The notes under the pieces were generated by a model. That model was not told the DNA's origin, made no database searches, and saw nothing but the letters and a program-made list of their open reading frames with translations. Positions 6,395-8,178 of a stretch of 8,178 nt of DNA are shown piece by piece; within the stretch, counting starts at the first letter, position 1; each line of letters opens with the position of its first letter. The DNA lies in the NCBI GenBank assembly GCA_910577765.1, contig CAJTOV010000161.1, positions 1-8,178 on the forward strand, given 5' to 3'. The position numbers and the translations under genes were made by a program. The DNA comes from an uncultured Lachnospiraceae bacterium (lineage in GTDB: Bacteria; Bacillota; Clostridia; Lachnospirales; Lachnospiraceae).

Positions 6395-6423
6395 ATTATA
6401 TCCAGGTTTATATGAATTATCAA
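6395..6423 (-). promoter_or_regulatory. sigma-A promoter for the zinc-ribbon membrane protein
   Basis: On the - strand TTGATA (complement of 6418-6423), a 17-bp spacer and a perfect TATAAT (complement of 6395-6400) form a near-consensus promoter, in locally AT-rich DNA. The predicted start near 6388 gives a leader of about 60 nt before ATG 6327. Confidence 0.8.
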
Positions 6424-6513
6424 GATGACATGAGATTCTTTCTTGTAGCGCGACACGATTTTTGAGAAATACGGACAAAATAAATGAGAAATTTAATCCT
6501 CTTTTTCACGAAA

Positions 6514-6562
6514 AGCAGGAGACAGTATCATCTTGATTGATGAACTGCCTCCTGCTATTTTT
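6514..6562. terminator. bidirectional intrinsic terminator closing the phage-like block
   Basis: AGCAGGAG (6514-6521) pairs with CTCCTGCT (6549-6556). Inside, CAGT/ACTG and CATC/GATG extend the stem with small mismatches around a TTGATT loop. On the - strand TTTTCG follows, 11 nt after the stop of the last small gene. On the + strand it is followed by ATTTTT. From 6424 to 6513, between this and the zinc-ribbon promoter, I see no gene or clear signal. Confidence 0.75.
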
Positions 6563-6567
6563 AGGCA

Positions 6568-6810
6568 TCAACTGGAATCGCCCCAACTGCAAGATATTTC
6601 ATCACCACAGCGGTTCTCTTTCCATTCTTCCCTGCTGCAAAATTCCACGGAATCTATCCGGTCGAATTTTTCGTAAACCTTCTTCATGCTCCGTTTTATG
6701 CTCTGTAATCTGAACCATCCCAGGGGCTTTCCGAACTCGCCGTCAAATTTTGCATAGTAAGTTTCACTTTTCCCAACAATACGGAAATACAGCTCCACAT
6801 ATCCGATCAT
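6568..6810 (-). CDS. small protein of unknown function, end of phage-like block
   Basis: An 80-residue protein, not recognised. It is rich in aromatic and charged residues (MIGYVELYFRIVGKSETYYA at the start, EFCSREEWKENR near the end), with balanced composition that looks like a folded soluble protein rather than a chance frame. The ATG lies 15 nt after the stop of the preceding small gene; only a weak GGTG/CGGA precedes it, so translational coupling is possible. The frame has a stop just upstream, so no earlier start exists. It is immediately followed by a terminator and lies on the same strand as the tail-fibre-like gene, suggesting an accessory gene at the end of a phage operon. Function is unknown. 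Confidence 0.6.
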   Translation of the reverse strand: MIGYVELYFRIVGKSETYYAKFDGEFGKPLGWFRLQSIKRSMKKVYEKFDRIDSVEFCSREEWKENRCGDEISCSWGDSS

Positions 6811-6825
6811 TCCGCACCAGCCTGA

Positions 6826-7023
6826 TTATTCATGGCTACAGTTCCCATGCCCAGGCCCACCAGGGACATGCCCGGGCTTTACGTGGTCTGCGGTGCCTGG
6901 GGTACTGTCACCGTCATAGCGGTCAGTGCCCAGTACCTCATTTTTCGGTTCCGGGGTGGGTACTCCGGTTGCTGGTCCGTAAGGGATGTGCGGGGTTACG
7001 CTTTCATTTCTTCTCTTTCTCAT
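6826..7023 (-). CDS. small Gly/Pro/His-rich protein downstream of the tail gene
   Basis: A 65-residue hypothetical protein, basic at the start (MRKRRNESV) and low-complexity, rich in P, G and H, ending in PGHGNCSHE. AGAGAGGA (complement of 7033-7040) lies about 9 nt before the ATG, and the gene fits between the tail gene (72 nt upstream) and the 80-residue gene (15 nt downstream) on the same strand. No signal peptide or membrane segment is visible; it is probably disordered. A GC-rich hairpin with a GAAA loop (CCCGG/CCGGG, complement of 7059-7072) lies in the gap before it. Position and ribosome binding site support it; composition leaves doubt that it is a conserved protein. Confidence 0.45.
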   Translation of the reverse strand: MRKRRNESVTPHIPYGPATGVPTPEPKNEVLGTDRYDGDSTPGTADHVKPGHVPGGPGHGNCSHE

Positions 7024-7095
7024 TTTGTTTGGTCCTCTCTTTCTAATGTTTATTTTTACCCGGTTTCCCGGGGGGTTACCAGTGGTACCGGTCCA

Positions 7096-8178
7096 TTATT
7101 CCAGTCGTATCCGCTTAATCTGCCAGATTCCGCTCCTTGTCTCGAATTCAAAGACTGGAACAAATGTTTTCTGGTTATTGACCAGCGAAAAAGTTACCGT
7201 ATATTCATTTCCTGCTGCCAGGTTGGATGCATCCTTAAGATTGTACTTTAATTCGCTGCCACCAGTCATGTGTACATACTGGGAGCCAGTGCCTGCGTAT
7301 AATTTTGCTATCCGCAGTGTGATTTTCAAATTGCTGTATCCGGCAAAATTATAACTCTTGTTTGCTTTTATATTGACAGTATTTGCCGATGTTGTCCCGG
7401 AGTTAATGGTTATGTACGTGTTATCAAAGCTGCACACACCATTTGCAAGCAGTGAGCCGCTAAGTGCAAATCCCGCCGGATTGGCCCCATTGTAGTACAG
7501 GTCCGTAGCCGCTGCCACATACCCCTCCCAGGTCCCGGTTATGCCAAAAATTGTAACTCCCTTTTTGATATTGGCGGCCTTAAGGTTCCCATCCCCTTTG
7601 ATGGTCTGCACCCCGGTCAGATACTGGCTGGCAGCAATGGTCTGGTTGGCTGTTCCCGGCGTATAGGTGGCCGCAGCCTTTTCAGCCATGTTCCCGGTGA
7701 CCTTGATTCCTTTGACAAATGCGGTCTTGTTCTTCCGGATATCCCCTGCAGCCGCATTGGCATCCGTCTGGCTGGCAAGGGAGTTGGCTGTTACCTTACC
7801 CTGGCCGTTATGCCAGCCTGCCGGGATCGTATAGGACCCGCCGCAGTTCATGGCTGCCGTCTTGGCACCCTGGTTAGCCATGTCACCGTTTACCCAGGCT
7901 CCATTCACCCAGGCCCCATACCCGTTGAGAATATGGGCAGCACCCGCCGCTGACTTGCCATTCTGCACGCCTGTCTGGCTGGCCAGGGAATTGGCTGTCA
8001 CTGTACCTGCCCCATTGTGGTGTCCGTCCAGTATTGTGCAGGACTGCCCACAGTTAAGGGATGCTTTCTGTGCCCCGCGCTCGGGCATTTTGCCGGTCCG
8101 CAGTGTCTTTGCATCCGTATTGTAGTAGGTCTTCCCGTCCAGCACCTGGGAGTCTGCCGCCGTGCCGGTGAGGGCCAG
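7096..8178 (-). CDS. phage tail-fibre-like repeat protein, partial (3' end)
   Basis: The last 360 residues of a larger protein; the frame is open through the right edge, so the GTG at 8145 is not the start. The first part consists of 69-residue repeats, each with a VNG...MxxxGA segment, a CGxSxTIxxGxHNGxGxVTA segment and a closing LASQT. This is the style of tail-fibre/tail-associated proteins in prophages of Clostridia. A different unit follows, with YTPGTANQTIAASQYLTG and KGDGNLKAANIKKGVTIFGITG, also common in such proteins. The final ~140 residues (from about EGYVAAATDLYY) are non-repetitive, Asn/Ser/Thr- and aromatic-rich, look all-beta, and may be the receptor-binding or carbohydrate-binding tip. 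It could be in a prophage or a tail-derived particle; no other structural gene is within the window. Confidence 0.8.
   Translation of the reverse strand: MALTGTAADSQVLDGKTYYNTDAKTLRTGKMPERGAQKASLNCGQSCTILDGHHNGAGTVTANSLASQTGVQNGKSAAGAAHILNGYGAWVNGAWVNGDMANQGAKTAAMNCGGSYTIPAGWHNGQGKVTANSLASQTDANAAAGDIRKNKTAFVKGIKVTGNMAEKAAATYTPGTANQTIAASQYLTGVQTIKGDGNLKAANIKKGVTIFGITGTWEGYVAAATDLYYNGANPAGFALSGSLLANGVCSFDNTYITINSGTTSANTVNIKANKSYNFAGYSNLKITLRIAKLYAGTGSQYVHMTGGSELKYNLKDASNLAAGNEYTVTFSLVNNQKTFVPVFEFETRSGIWQIKRIRLE
7767..8178 (-). repeat. 207-bp (69-residue) tandem repeats in the tail gene
   Basis: The stretch at 7767-7794 recurs with few changes at 7974-8001, an offset of exactly 207 bp, or 69 codons. 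One full unit is 7767-7973 and a second runs from 7974 to the edge. Both encode VTANSLASQT at their ends and related CG-S-T-I-GxHNG segments. The period preserves frame, so unit number can change by recombination without breaking the gene. Confidence 0.8.

Noticed and set aside
7059..7072. GC-rich hairpin with GAAA loop as a terminator after the tail gene
   Set aside because: Only a 5-bp stem, and on the - strand it is followed by an A-rich, not T-rich, sequence.
6832..7354. + strand frames of 122-139 codons over the small phage-like genes
   Set aside because: No ribosome binding site or recognisable domain, and antisense to the consistent - strand gene order.
7889..7918. 15-bp tandem duplication encoding GAWVN twice
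   Set aside because: The unit has the same length as the normal repeat unit at this point, so it is substitution toward similarity, not an inserted duplication.
1..8178. CRISPR array, tRNA, rRNA, insertion sequence or riboswitch
   Set aside because: No regularly spaced short repeats, tRNA-like cloverleaf, transposase frame or terminal inverted repeats were seen on either strand.

Overview
The window looks like chromosomal DNA of a Gram-positive anaerobe of the Clostridia, probably Lachnospiraceae. The grounds are strong AGGAGG-type ribosome binding sites, a sigma-54 activator with a PrpR-type sensor domain, a small rubredoxin, and a tail-fibre repeat protein of a style common in prophages of gut Clostridia. 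This placement is inference; no marker gene is present.

Left part (1-5573, + strand): a self-contained carboxylic-acid utilisation module. A sigma-54 enhancer-binding regulator (PrpR_N, PAS, AAA+, Fis-type HTH) is followed by a 306-bp control region. That region holds a cluster of TGTTTC/GAAACA half-sites, a consensus -24/-12 promoter, and a perfect 22-nt palindrome in the predicted leader. Then come three tightly spaced genes: a MatC-like dicarboxylate permease, and the large and small subunits of a LeuCD/homoaconitase-type hydro-lyase. A strong bidirectional terminator closes the operon. The likely logic is that the regulator senses a small carboxylic acid, activates the operon with sigma-54 RNA polymerase, the permease imports the acid and the Fe-S enzyme isomerises or dehydrates it. 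The small subunit lacks the usual YL-type specificity motif and has Asn in place of the usual His in its SREHA motif, so leucine synthesis is an unlikely role and the substrate is open.

Middle (5574-6500, - strand): a 51-residue rubredoxin, preceded by what looks like a decayed 5' end of a pyridoxamine-5'-phosphate-oxidase-like gene. Next is a 123-residue membrane protein with two helices and a C-terminal zinc ribbon, under a near-consensus sigma-A promoter.

Right part (6510-8178, - strand): the 3' end of a phage-like gene block. It contains a tail-fibre-like protein with 69-residue repeats that runs off the right edge, two small genes of unknown function, and a terminator. No integrase, lysin or capsid gene lies within the window, so whether this is an intact prophage cannot be decided here.
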